Numbered from the stretch's first letter, positions 1 to 7,974 are shown. The stretch is DNA of 22,931 nt from Patescibacteria group bacterium (GCA_023474185.1 JAMCXR010000002.1:1-22931), one strand, 5' to 3'. Made by a program: numbers and translations. The notes: generated by a model not told the origin, from the letters alone.

Positions 1-141
1 CTCTTTCTTTCCCTTACTTTTACTTATTTTTGGGATACAAGAACTGATTCAAGTTTGACAACTTTTCTGGAAAATGTCAATGGCTGGGAAAAGCCTGTGT
101 TTGGCGGTTTTTTGGGGGGATTACTTTCGGCTGTCCATTAA
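1..141 (+). CDS. Partial hypothetical protein, C-terminal end only
   Basis: Frame 1 is open from the left edge to a TAA at 139-141, giving 46 residues that cannot be assigned to a family. It opens with a short hydrophobic stretch (LFLSLTFTYFW) and ends GWEKPVFGGFLGG, a glycine-rich tail that could belong to a membrane protein. The start lies outside the window. The same frame stays protein-like beyond the TAA (see the next entry), so the gene may be truncated or decayed. The call rests only on the open frame and its composition. Confidence 0.35.
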   Translation, partial: LFLSLTFTYFWDTRTDSSLTTFLENVNGWEKPVFGGFLGGLLSAVH

Positions 142-366
142 AAACACGACACAAATTACGATAGGGAGCGGGAGTACCTGCCTCTTCAAAAGATCGAGAC
201 TCGGTACTTGTTTTTAGAGAAAAAGCTGGAGCGCGAACTGATTCATCGCCATAGTCACGTCAGGATGTCGAACAACAACGCCCATTATGAAAACACCGAC
301 TGAAACGATGTGAAGCTATTGAACCATTACGAACCATTGTTTAAAAATCGGGTGCGGCTGTCAGCG
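142..366. other. Gene-free stretch, possibly decayed coding sequence
   Basis: No intact gene is visible between the TAA at 139-141 and the stop of the leftward gene at 367. Frame 1 has only a TGA at 301-303 and then a TAG at 454-456, well inside the antisense of the next gene. The 53 codons between TAA and TGA read as a charged, amphipathic segment (for example EYLPLQKIETRYLFLEKKLE), which looks more like protein than random translation. I see no RNA gene, terminator or repeat here. Confidence 0.3.
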
Positions 367-972
367 CTAGAGGTTGGAGAAATATTGCTTAAATACGCTA
401 AGATTCGGGATAAAATATTTTTTCTGCGAATTGTAAGAGTTCAACGAAATCACTAGGTCATATCCTTGATAAGTTTGGCTGCCCACAGTGCCCAAAAGAT
501 CTCCTTTTTTCACGGTCCGGTTGGCTTCAGAAACAAAGTTGGCCAAGGCCACGAATTGCTGCGTGGAACTCGTAGGCGCGTACATATTGGGCGGCATAAT
601 CGAGGCGGGATTCAAAGTGCCCATCTGGTACTTCACGCCGTTAACGGTAATCTGCCCCAAGCTGCCGGAAGTGATGAAAACGCCGTCAAACGGCGCGTAA
701 ATTTTCGTACCCGGCGGAAGCGAGAAGCCGGCGTAATAGCTTCCGCTCTGGCTCACCAGCTTTCCAGTGCCGCAGTACTGCTGATCCAAAATAACGCAGG
801 CGCTAAGCTGCGGCAATTGAGATATCGTACTCGTCGAAGGAGTGTTCGGAGAAACGGTGAACCCGTAATTTCTGAATCCGTAAGTTAAAACGCTGTAAAT
901 CAAAGCGCCGACCATGACGATTATCACAACCGTCAGAATAATTATTTTCTTTAGTTTAGCAGATCGGTCCAT
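367..972 (-). CDS. Membrane-anchored beta-domain protein, paralogue of its upstream neighbour
   Basis: A 201-residue protein with a basic N-terminus and one hydrophobic helix at about residues 9-33, so it is probably anchored in the membrane with the rest outside. After a Ser/Thr/Pro linker (41-53) comes a beta-rich domain with Cys59 and Cys67 in a C-x7-C pattern, an IYAPFDGVF strand (91-99) and VKKGDLLGTV (154-163). The last two resemble the paired strands of barrel-sandwich (biotinyl/lipoyl or M23-associated) folds, but there is no lipoylatable lysine hairpin and no M23 HxxxD or HxH metal motif. It lies 10 bases downstream of a paralogue with the same layout and is probably co-transcribed with it. 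Function unknown. Confidence 0.75.
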   Translation of the reverse strand: MDRSAKLKKIIILTVVIIVMVGALIYSVLTYGFRNYGFTVSPNTPSTSTISQLPQLSACVILDQQYCGTGKLVSQSGSYYAGFSLPPGTKIYAPFDGVFITSGSLGQITVNGVKYQMGTLNPASIMPPNMYAPTSSTQQFVALANFVSEANRTVKKGDLLGTVGSQTYQGYDLVISLNSYNSQKKYFIPNLSVFKQYFSNL

Positions 973-982
973 CTTTTTTTCT

Positions 983-1549
983 CTATTGGCTGACTTTAAA
1001 ATATTTCGGCAGGATCGACGAATCGGGGAATTGCGGCCCGGCCGGAGAAACTCCTTGGAAATTCAAAAGCAGGTTGGAACCGCTCACTTGGTCGATGACG
1101 CCGCCCTCGATTGCCGCCACCGGTTCCCCCTTTCGCACCTGCGCTCCTTCGGCGACCAGCGGCTGAAATTCGGCGATAAAGTAAAGCACCATCCCGTTGA
1201 CTCCTCCTTGCGGCGCCTGAGTAACGGAGCCGTTCAAACTTAGTTTTGGATTGCCCTCGGCCGTGCCGCTATAAGTGAATGTTCCGTCAAAAGGCGCAAA
1301 AATATACGACCCCTTGGCCAAACTCAACCCCAGATACTCCTGATTATTAGGATAGCTGAGCATTTGTCCGCCGCCGCAGTACCTTTGATTCACCACTGCG
1401 CAGGGACCGGGCCTATTTAATGAAAGCCAATACGGCCGTTGGCTATGAAAAACGTAAACGTAAACCAACGATCCGGCAAGCACCAAGGCGGCGATTACGA
1501 GCGCGGCCAGGACTGTCGAATCGATTTTTGTTTTGGTTTTCGGCGGCAT
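983..1549 (-). CDS. Membrane-anchored beta-domain protein, first of a tandem pair
   Basis: A 188-residue protein with an N-terminal membrane helix at about residues 12-35 and an extracytoplasmic beta-rich domain. Cys50 and Cys58 keep the same C-x7-C spacing as the next gene (CAVVNQRYCG here, CVILDQQYCG there). IFAPFDGTF (83-91) and VRKGEPVAAI (138-147) match IYAPFDGVF and VKKGDLLGTV in the paralogue. The two cysteines may form a disulfide outside the cell; that is inference. The ATG at 1547-1549 follows a good extended -10 by about 11 bases and has no clear Shine-Dalgarno sequence. I do not recognise a named family. Confidence 0.75.
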   Translation of the reverse strand: MPPKTKTKIDSTVLAALVIAALVLAGSLVYVYVFHSQRPYWLSLNRPGPCAVVNQRYCGGGQMLSYPNNQEYLGLSLAKGSYIFAPFDGTFTYSGTAEGNPKLSLNGSVTQAPQGGVNGMVLYFIAEFQPLVAEGAQVRKGEPVAAIEGGVIDQVSGSNLLLNFQGVSPAGPQFPDSSILPKYFKVSQ

Positions 1550-1566
1550 ATTGGTTTCTATTACTT

Positions 1567-1575
1567 ATTATAGCA
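1567..1575 (-). promoter_or_regulatory. Extended -10 promoter for the tandem membrane protein genes
   Basis: On the minus strand the sequence reads TGCTATAAT, a perfect extended -10 (TGn plus TATAAT). No convincing -35 is seen 16-18 bases upstream, which extended -10 promoters can tolerate. The predicted start near 1560 leaves a leader of about 11 bases before the ATG at 1549. Confidence 0.55.
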
Positions 1576-1594
1576 CACGTTCGGACGACGTTTT

Positions 1595-2785
1595 TTAATG
1601 CTCCACGGTCCCAAGCGCCTCCTCCGCGATTTTTTTATCAGACCACGGAATCTTAACGCCTTTGGACTTGTGCAAGAACGGTTCAGAACCCTTCCCGGTA
1701 ATCACCACTCCGTCGCCGGGCTTGGCCAGGGAAATCGCTTTCTTGATCGCCTGGGAGCGGTCGAGTATCTTCTCGTATTTTTCCTTGGGAAATGCCTTGG
1801 ATTTCAGTCCGTCCTCGATCTCGTGCAGGATTTTCAGAGGATCTTCGTCGAAAGGGTCTTCGTCGGTCAAAATTACATAGCCGCAGTGCCGAGCGGCAAT
1901 CTTGCCTATTTCCGGCCGCTTCCATTTGTCCCGCCCGCCGCCGCACGAACCGAAAACACAAACCAGTTTTCCGCGCTTCTCGATAATTCCGGAGACCGTC
2001 TCGTAAACCGCCTGCAGCGAATCCGGAGTGTGGGCGTAATCCACGACCACGGCAAACGGCTCGCGGCTGACGAACTCCATTCTCCCGCTCAGGCCGGCGA
2101 ACTCCTCCAGAGCTTTCAAGACGACGTCTTTACCAACATTGAAGTTTTCCAACACCGCTTCGGCCGCTCCCACGTTTATTTTGTTGAACTCGCCGGGCAA
2201 ATTGGTTTTTATCCCGCTCTTGCCGAAAAGGATAATTTTATTTTTCCCCGCCGCTTTGATAAATTCGTCCGCGTACTTATCTTCCTTGTTGACGAAAAAT
2301 GCTTTTTTCTTCCGCGTCTTACATCCGGCCGCGTATCTGAAAAACGACAGCTTGGCTTGTTTGTAGTTTTCAAATCCGCCGTGCGCTTCCAAATGCTCGG
2401 GCTGCAGGTTGAGAAAAACCGCGGCGTCGAAATCGATGAATTCTTCGCGGTGCTGAACAATTCCCTGAGAAGTCACCTCCAAGAGCGCGTACTCACATCC
2501 TTCTTTCACCGCCCGCCGCATCATTTTTTGCAGCAACCCGCGCCCCGGCATAGTGTTGCCGGTTTTGTTAACCTCTGATTTGTCCCCAATTTTGATTCTT
2601 ACGGAAGAAACCAGGGCGGTTTTCTTTCCTGCGGCTTCCAATCCGGCGTTAATTAACTCCAGCGTCGTCGATTTACCCTTTGTGCCCGTAACACCGATGA
2701 CAATAAGTCGTTTGGACGGATTGAAATTGGCCAGCGAGGAGAAATAGGCGGCCAGCCAATGATAAATATTTAACAATCTCGACAT
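1595..2785 (-). CDS. murE: Mur ligase, MurE-like (UDP-MurNAc-tripeptide synthetase), lacking the N-terminal domain
   Basis: This cytoplasmic ATP-dependent ligase is expected to add the third amino acid to UDP-MurNAc-L-Ala-D-Glu in peptidoglycan synthesis. The 396 residues hold a central ATPase domain with P-loop GVTGTKGKST (31-40), the likely carbamylated Lys145 in YKQAK, and the C-terminal ligase domain with VDYAHTPDSL (248-257), a glycine-rich RDKWKRPEIG block and GKGSE (364-368). MurE proteins usually run near 490 residues; the missing part is the N-terminal UDP-sugar-binding domain. The DNPR motif that recognises meso-diaminopimelate reads DEDP (308-311) followed by Phe, without the arginine, so the amino acid added may differ. 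It starts 6 bases after ruvA and is probably co-transcribed with it. Mur ligase family is certain; MurE is likely. Confidence 0.82.
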   Translation of the reverse strand: MSRLLNIYHWLAAYFSSLANFNPSKRLIVIGVTGTKGKSTTLELINAGLEAAGKKTALVSSVRIKIGDKSEVNKTGNTMPGRGLLQKMMRRAVKEGCEYALLEVTSQGIVQHREEFIDFDAAVFLNLQPEHLEAHGGFENYKQAKLSFFRYAAGCKTRKKKAFFVNKEDKYADEFIKAAGKNKIILFGKSGIKTNLPGEFNKINVGAAEAVLENFNVGKDVVLKALEEFAGLSGRMEFVSREPFAVVVDYAHTPDSLQAVYETVSGIIEKRGKLVCVFGSCGGGRDKWKRPEIGKIAARHCGYVILTDEDPFDEDPLKILHEIEDGLKSKAFPKEKYEKILDRSQAIKKAISLAKPGDGVVITGKGSEPFLHKSKGVKIPWSDKKIAEEALGTVEH

Positions 2786-2791
2786 GAATAA

Positions 2792-3373
2792 TTACTTTAT
2801 CTTTTTTAAGGCGTCTTTCAAGCGATCGCCCAGCTTGATAAGCTTCGGATCGATTTTTTCCAAAACCTCCTTGATTGCGGAACGCTTGTATCCCAGAGCA
2901 CTCAAAGCTTCAATAATCTCCTCGTCGGCTCCGCTCTCTTCCAATCCTAAAGAAAGATTGATTTTTTTGGCTTTAATTTTGTCTTTCAAATCCAAAGCGA
3001 TGCGCATTGCCGTCTTTTTACCGACTCCCTGCGCTTTTTCGATAATATCCGCCCGACCCTGCGTAATAGCCGTTGCCAGTCTGTCGGGAGCGGTGGAGCT
3101 CAGAATGTTCAAGGCCATTTTCGGGCCGACGCCGCTAACCGTCACCAGCATCTTAAACATCCCGAGCTCCTCCTCGGTCAAAAAACCGAACAACTCGGCT
3201 GTTTCCTCGCGATTAAGATAAAGACAGGTGTAAAATCGCACGCCTGTCCCGAGCTTGGGCAGCTGCTTCGAGTATCGGCGCGGAACAAAAACCTTGAAAC
3301 AAACTCCGCCGACTTCCACCTCCGCTTCCCCTTCGCGGTTGGCAACAATCTTCCCCGATAAACCACTAATCAT
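2792..3373 (-). CDS. ruvA: Holliday junction branch migration protein RuvA
   Basis: RuvA tetramers bind four-way DNA junctions and load the RuvB motor. Starting at MISGLSGK, the usual RuvA N-terminus, the product has 193 residues, a normal size. It shows an N-terminal OB-fold, two helix-hairpin-helix motifs (VSGVGPKMA and AQGVGKKTA) and a C-terminal helical domain (EIIEALSALGYKRSAIKEVL) that would contact RuvB. The frame is open upstream to 3499, but those codons do not match the family, so the ATG at 3371-3373 was chosen. murE follows after 6 bases. The partner genes ruvB and ruvC lie about 8 and 11 kb away in other operons. Confidence 0.95.
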   Translation of the reverse strand: MISGLSGKIVANREGEAEVEVGGVCFKVFVPRRYSKQLPKLGTGVRFYTCLYLNREETAELFGFLTEEELGMFKMLVTVSGVGPKMALNILSSTAPDRLATAITQGRADIIEKAQGVGKKTAMRIALDLKDKIKAKKINLSLGLEESGADEEIIEALSALGYKRSAIKEVLEKIDPKLIKLGDRLKDALKKIK

Positions 3374-3382
3374 TTGGCTTGT

Positions 3383-3388
3383 ATTGTA
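3383..3388 (-). promoter_or_regulatory. Candidate -10 box for ruvA-murE
   Basis: The minus strand reads TACAAT, 5 of 6 to consensus, ending 10 bases before the ruvA ATG. Transcription would start near 3376 and be almost leaderless. No clear -35 is seen, so this is tentative. Confidence 0.35.
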
Positions 3389-3415
3389 TCCCATCGACGC
3401 TTTTTTGCCCATTGA

Positions 3416-3445
3416 TTTACCGCGTTGTCGGCGACGTGGTAAAAT
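3416..3445 (+). promoter_or_regulatory. Candidate promoter of the ABC exporter gene
   Basis: TTTACC (3416-3421) and TAAAAT (3440-3445) are separated by 18 bases. The predicted start near 3452 leaves a leader of about 38 bases that contains the hairpin at 3462-3481. Confidence 0.4.
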
Positions 3446-3461
3446 GTGGCAAATATCTTCC

Positions 3462-3481
3462 GCCGTTTCCGCAGAAACGGC
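3462..3481 (+). promoter_or_regulatory. Perfect hairpin in the ABC exporter leader
   Basis: GCCGTTTC and GAAACGGC form a perfect 8-bp stem with a CGCA loop, ending 8 bases before the ATG at 3490. No T-run follows, so it is not a simple terminator. Its position could let it affect ribosome access or serve as a protein-binding palindrome; neither is shown. Confidence 0.4.
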
Positions 3482-3489
3482 TGAAAACG

Positions 3490-5270
3490 ATGGCGGCATA
3501 TTCCAAAAAGCACAAACTACCTCTCGAGGGAGTGCGAGCGGTTTTCAAACACCTCGCTCCCCACAGACATGCAATCGTTTTACTGTCTTCCTTAAGCGTG
3601 GCAGCTGCGGTGACCGGCACGGCCATTCCTTATTTAGCCGGCAAGATAATAGACGCCATCGTTAAGCCGTCTGCAATCGCGGTTCTGCACCATTATGTTC
3701 CGACCGCTCTGTTTTTTGTAGCCGCCTGGGGCCTCACCAACCTCGTCTACAACATTGTCAGTTGGCAAATAGATTTGCGGCAAACTCAGGTCAGCGCGGT
3801 CATCGAGGCTGATTATTTGGTTAACGGCTTCGGCCGGCTCCTGGAACTACCGATGTCTTTTCACAAAAACCACAAAATCGGGGACTCCACCGACAGAATT
3901 AACCGAGCGGCCAGGTATTTGGACAATATCATCAGCAACGTCCTGATTAATTTGGCGCCGCAGATCTTGAGCGTTTTCGGCGCCATAATCATCACTATGA
4001 TAATCAAGCCCACCCTCTCACTGCTGCTGCTTTTGGCGCTCGTCATTTATATCTTCATCCTTCTGAGAGTCGTCCCTAGGATGGCTAAGATACAAAGGAC
4101 GTCATACCGGCTGTATAACCAGGCTTACGGCGATATGTATGAGGCGGTTTTCAACGTCCAGTCCGTCAAACAAGCAGTGGCCGAGGAGTACGAGAGAAGG
4201 AAAATGCACAGGAATTTCCATCTGCGCGCAGTCAAATTTTGGCAGGCTTATATGCAAATCTGGCAAAGCGTCAGCTTTACGCAACGCATACTAATCCTCG
4301 CCGTCCAAATACTCATTTATGCTTTCGCCATAACGCAAATATTCAAAGGATCAATGACCATCGGCGACCTAGTGATGTTTAACGGGTATGCCGCGATGTT
4401 TTTCGGACCTTTTGCCGTCCTGGCCAGCAACTGGCAATCAATTCAAAGCGGACTTGTAGCCTTGGAAAGGGCGGAAAAGATAATCAACCTGCCGACCGAA
4501 AAATACGCGCCGTCGGCCGAGATAATGCCGACCAGAGTCGAAGGCGGCGTCGAGTTCGACAAAGTAAGCTTCGGCTACCGGGGGAGGCAGAAAATGGTGT
4601 TGAAAAACATCAACTTTACAATTCAAAGCGGACAGACAATCGCCTTGGTTGGAGAATCGGGAGTGGGTAAGACAACCTTAATCGACCTCGTCTCCAACTA
4701 CGTTAAACCGACCAAAGGGAAAGTTTACCTCGACGGAAACAACATCCAAAACCTGGACTTGAAATTTTTAAGAGGAAACATTGCCGTTGTCCCTCAGGAA
4801 ATACTGCTTTTTAATGACACGGTAAAAACAACATCCGCTACGGAAAGTTCTCCGCCACAGATCAAGAGGTACAAGCAGCCGCCAAAGAAGCTTATGCCGA
4901 CGAATTCATCGAAAAATTCCCCAAAAAATACAATCAGCTGGTCGGGGAACGAGGAATCAAACTATCGTCCGGCCAAAAACAAAGGATAGCCATCGCGAGA
5001 GCCATCCTGAAAAATCCAAAAATATTGATTCTCGACGAGCCCACTTCCAGCTTGGACGCCCACTCCGAAAAATTGGTGATGGAAGCACTGGAAAAACTGA
5101 TGCGCGGACGCACGACGTTCATTATCGCCCACCGCCTGAGCACGGTTAAAAAAGCCAACCGCATTTTATTCATCCACGGTGGAGAAATCGCCGAGGAAGG
5201 AACGCACGAAGAACTAGCAAACCGTCCCGGAGGGCTGTATCGCGAGTTTTATGAAATGCAAAAGCTATAA
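3490..5270 (+). CDS. ABC exporter half-transporter, interrupted by a one-base frameshift
   Basis: An MsbA-type exporter: six-helix membrane domain (about residues 30-310), then a nucleotide-binding domain. The first segment reaches Walker A (GESGVGKTT, near residue 388) and the Q-loop (VPQEILLF), then runs out of frame to a stop at 4987-4989. In the neighbouring frame the sequence continues without loss: signature LSSGQKQRIAIARAIL, Walker B ILILDEPTSSLD and H-loop IIAHRLSTV, ending at 5270. The break is at an A5 run (4824-4828); one more A would restore a 593-residue protein, the usual length. A sequencing or assembly error, or a recent mutation, fits best, because both halves are well conserved. 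The ATG at 3490 was preferred to 3379, which overlaps the ruvA start. Substrate unknown. Confidence 0.88.
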
Positions 5271-5313
5271 TCCTTCCTTGCCTCCGGCCGGGAAATGTGT
5301 TTAAATAGCCCAT

Positions 5314-5574
5314 ATGCCAAAAATCAAATCCGCCAAGAAAGCCTGGCGCCAAAGCGTTAAAAGGAGAAAACGCAATTTGGAATCAAAAAAGAAGATTCGC
5401 AACGCCGTTAAATCTTACAAAAAACTGGCCGGGGAAGGGAAAAAAGAAGAAGCCGCAAAGTTGATTCCCGGAGTTTATAAGACTTTAGACAAGGCAACCA
5501 AGAAAGGCGTCCTGAAGAAAAACACCGCCAGCCGTCTGAAGTCCCGACTGGCCAAAAGCCTTAATAAACGCTAA
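5314..5574 (+). CDS. rpsT: 30S ribosomal protein S20
   Basis: The 86-residue product is very rich in lysine and arginine and has the S20 layout: MPKIKSAKKAWRQSVKRR at the N-terminus, RNAVKSYKK in the middle and a C-terminal helix with KNTASRLKSRLAK. S20 binds 16S rRNA early in small-subunit assembly. It follows the ABC exporter gene by 43 bases on the same strand. Its last 14 bases overlap the 3' end of holA on the other strand, a compact convergent arrangement with no terminator between them. Confidence 0.95.
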   Translation: MPKIKSAKKAWRQSVKRRKRNLESKKKIRNAVKSYKKLAGEGKKEEAAKLIPGVYKTLDKATKKGVLKKNTASRLKSRLAKSLNKR

Positions 5575-6334
5575 GCGCTAAATCGAGCAAGGCTTCTTCG
5601 TGCTCCAGCCCCCCGCTTTTAACGGAAAAATCGTATTGCGCCAGCCTCCGCAAGTCGCGGGGGTTTTTGGTTCCGGCGCTAAGTACGTTGAAAACGGGAG
5701 TCGGATCTTCGCTTCTGCCGTCTAAAAGGTACGTCAGGGACAAAACCTTGTTTCTTAAATCGCCGTATCTCAGGCCGTTGATCAAAGGAAAAAAGTCGGG
5801 TACGGTGCGGCTTTTCGCCGTTCTTCCCCCCAAAGCCAGAACTTCCAAGTCGGTCGTTATCCCCCACAGATTCTTGCCCCATTTCTCTCGCAACTCGTTA
5901 GCCGCGGTTTTTGACAACTTTACCCCGAGCCGGGCGGCCTCTTTTCTGATAAAATCATCCAGCTCTTCTTCCTTTAAATCTTCGAACTTTTCATTCGGCT
6001 TGGCCTTAAGGAGAACGGATTTGTAGGATGGCGGGGGGGCGATCGATTCGTTTAAGACTACTATCGTGTCCGCGTCTTCCGCTATTTCTTCCTTCAAAAA
6101 ATTTTTCAGCTCCTTGTCGTCGGCGGCGAATGCTCCGCTGGCGACCGCCAATTTTTTTGGCGAAAAAAGCGCCTGGCTGCGGCAAAAGTCCATGAGCGCC
6201 GCCGCCGTCCCGGGCTGGGCTAAGTCAAAACTTTCCACTCCCGAGGATCCGTATTTCTTCCTGAATTCGGCCACTATTCCCCTCAGCCTCCTTTGCCGCA
6301 AATAAACGTTGGGACCGTAAAGCGAAATTATCAT
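5561..6334 (-). CDS. holA: DNA polymerase III delta subunit (HolA-like), short
   Basis: Delta is the clamp-loader subunit that opens the DnaN ring. The 257 residues match the family in the N-terminal SLYGPNVYLRQRRL segment, the middle region with PKKLAVASGAF and DADTIVVLNES, and the helical part with LWGITTDLEVLALGG that precedes the collar domain. The usual length is about 330-350, so the C-terminal collar is reduced. The ATG overlaps the pyrG stop by four bases (ATGA), indicating translational coupling. It converges on rpsT with a 14-base overlap. The motifs are weaker than in other genes here, so confidence is somewhat lower. Confidence 0.82.
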   Translation of the reverse strand: MIISLYGPNVYLRQRRLRGIVAEFRKKYGSSGVESFDLAQPGTAAALMDFCRSQALFSPKKLAVASGAFAADDKELKNFLKEEIAEDADTIVVLNESIAPPPSYKSVLLKAKPNEKFEDLKEEELDDFIRKEAARLGVKLSKTAANELREKWGKNLWGITTDLEVLALGGRTAKSRTVPDFFPLINGLRYGDLRNKVLSLTYLLDGRSEDPTPVFNVLSAGTKNPRDLRRLAQYDFSVKSGGLEHEEALLDLALSVY

Positions 6335-7938
6335 TTGGCCCTTTTTAATGAAGCCTTGATAAACTCGACGAACAACGGGTGCGGGCTGAACGGATTAGAC
6401 TTCAACTCGGGATGAAATTGCGTTCCCAGAAAAAACGGGTGGACACTCCTCGGCAGCTCCATTATTTCCATTAGCCTTCCGTCCGGAGACCGGCCGGAAA
6501 AGACGACTCCCGCCTTCTCGAGGCCGGCGACGTACTCCGGATTGACTTCGTAGCGATGCCTATGGCGTTCGTTTATTTCCCGGCGATTGTAAGCTTGGGC
6601 CGCGACCGTTCCTTGTTGGAGCATTGCCGGGTAGGCTCCCAACCTCATTGTGCCGCCCATATTTTTTTCCGCCAGCCTGGCTTTTTGGTCGGGCAAGATA
6701 TCTATGACCGGATATGTGGTCTTTTGGTCGGCCTCGGTCGTATTGGCGTCCTTCAGGCCCAGCAGGTCGCGACTGATTTCCGCCACCGCCAGCTGCATGC
6801 CGTAGCACAACCCAAAAAACGGTATCTTTTTTTCGCGGCAATAACGGATCGCCCTAATTTTTCCCTCGACCCCCCGGGAGCCGAATCCTCCAGGGACTAT
6901 TACTCCGTCGTACTTTCCGAGATTGCCGAAATTTTCCGCGTCCAGCCATTCGATGACCGGTTTGGCTCCGAGAGAATAAGAGGCGTGCTTTACGGCTTCT
7001 ATTACCGAAATGTAAGAGTCGGCCAAAACAAAATCCCCGCTGCCGAAATACTTGCCGACTATTCCTATCTTCACCCGCTTCTTGGCGGAGCGCACTTTAG
7101 CGCTCAGTTTTTTGAATTTCTGCAAATCGCTTTCCCGCGGGCGCAATCCCAATTTGGCCAAAATCCGGCCGCTGATGTTATCTTTTTCAAAATTTATCGG
7201 GACATCGTAAATACTCTCAACGTCAGGCGCGGAAATCACGTCGTCTTTTTGAATGTTGCAGTTAAAGGAAATCTTTTCTCTTCTTTTTTGATCCACCGCG
7301 ACGCTGGCTCGGGCAATGATAATGTCCGGTTGCACGCCCGCCGAATTTAAAGTCCGCACGGCATACTGCGTCGGCTTGGTTTTCAATTCGCTGTCTTTAC
7401 TTAAAAACGGGAGATAGCTGATGAGCACCAAGACCGCATCTTTGGGCTGGCTTAATTTCAACATTCGCACTGCTTCCAAAAACAAAATATTCTGATATTC
7501 CCCAACGGTGCCGCCGATTTCCACGATGGCTATCTCGGCGCCGGAGATTTTAGCCGCGTTGTTTATCCGGTCGATGACTTCAAGAGGAATATGCGGAACG
7601 ACTTCCACGCACTTTCCCCCGTAGTATAACTGCCTTTCTTTGTTGATTACCGACTGATAAACGCTGCCCGTGGTCATATAATTGGCCCCGCTTAAATTCT
7701 TGCCGAGAAAACGCTCATAGTTCCCCAAGTCTTGGTCGCACTCGGTGCCGTCGTCCAAAACGAACACTTCCCCGTGTTCGGTCGGATTCATCGTCCCGGC
7801 ATCGACGTTTACATAAGGATCTATTTTTAACGCCGTCACTTTAAACCCGCGGGATTGCAAAATCGCGCCAATAGACGCCGACGCCACGCCCTTTCCCACG
7901 CCAGACATCACGCCGCCCACTACAAAGACGTACTTCAT
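6331..7938 (-). CDS. pyrG: CTP synthase (glutamine hydrolysing)
   Basis: PyrG makes CTP from UTP, ATP and glutamine. The 535-residue protein is full length. The N-terminal synthase domain starts MKYVFVVGGVMSGVGKG and carries the ATP/UTP-binding loop with DPYVNVDAGTMNPTEHGEV. The C-terminal class I glutamine amidotransferase domain has the oxyanion segment PGGFGSRG (349-356), nucleophile Cys378 in FFGLCYGMQ, and the His509/Glu511 pair in TQFHPEL. It is the first gene of a two-gene operon with holA. Its promoter region contains a palindrome, and the predicted transcript begins within a few bases of the ATG. Confidence 0.98.
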   Translation of the reverse strand: MKYVFVVGGVMSGVGKGVASASIGAILQSRGFKVTALKIDPYVNVDAGTMNPTEHGEVFVLDDGTECDQDLGNYERFLGKNLSGANYMTTGSVYQSVINKERQLYYGGKCVEVVPHIPLEVIDRINNAAKISGAEIAIVEIGGTVGEYQNILFLEAVRMLKLSQPKDAVLVLISYLPFLSKDSELKTKPTQYAVRTLNSAGVQPDIIIARASVAVDQKRREKISFNCNIQKDDVISAPDVESIYDVPINFEKDNISGRILAKLGLRPRESDLQKFKKLSAKVRSAKKRVKIGIVGKYFGSGDFVLADSYISVIEAVKHASYSLGAKPVIEWLDAENFGNLGKYDGVIVPGGFGSRGVEGKIRAIRYCREKKIPFFGLCYGMQLAVAEISRDLLGLKDANTTEADQKTTYPVIDILPDQKARLAEKNMGGTMRLGAYPAMLQQGTVAAQAYNRREINERHRHRYEVNPEYVAGLEKAGVVFSGRSPDGRLMEIMELPRSVHPFFLGTQFHPELKSNPFSPHPLFVEFIKASLKRAK

Positions 7939-7946
7939 ATTACTAG

Positions 7947-7974
7947 TTTATACAGAAACCCGTTTTGAATTCAA
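7947..7974 (-). promoter_or_regulatory. pyrG promoter overlapping a palindrome
   Basis: On the minus strand TTGAAT (7969-7974) and TATAAA (7947-7952) are 16 bases apart, giving a start near 7940 and an almost leaderless pyrG mRNA. The -35 lies inside the 14-base perfect palindrome TTTTGAATTCAAAA (7963-7976), flanked by CCG and CGG. This could be an operator; no regulator is identified. Confidence 0.45.

Noticed and set aside
55..80. TTGACA...TGTCAA inverted repeat as a promoter or operator
   Set aside because: The arms are asymmetrically spaced, no -10 lies at a suitable distance on either strand, and it falls inside an open coding-like frame.
301..303. TGA recoded as an amino acid (as in Gracilibacteria and Absconditabacteria)
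   Set aside because: TGA is the normal stop of pyrG, tsaE and the exonuclease gene, and no conserved gene in the window has an internal TGA.
4822..4835. Canonical X XXY YYZ slippery heptamer for programmed -1 frameshifting
   Set aside because: In the zero frame the codons are GTA AAA ACA, so the A-site tRNA would not re-pair well. No clear downstream structure was seen. An indel is more likely.
6556..7350. Long plus-strand open frame opposite pyrG
   Set aside because: It lies entirely antisense to a fully conserved pyrG and its translation has no recognisable protein features; similar frames opposite mutM, the kinase and murE were dropped for the same reason.
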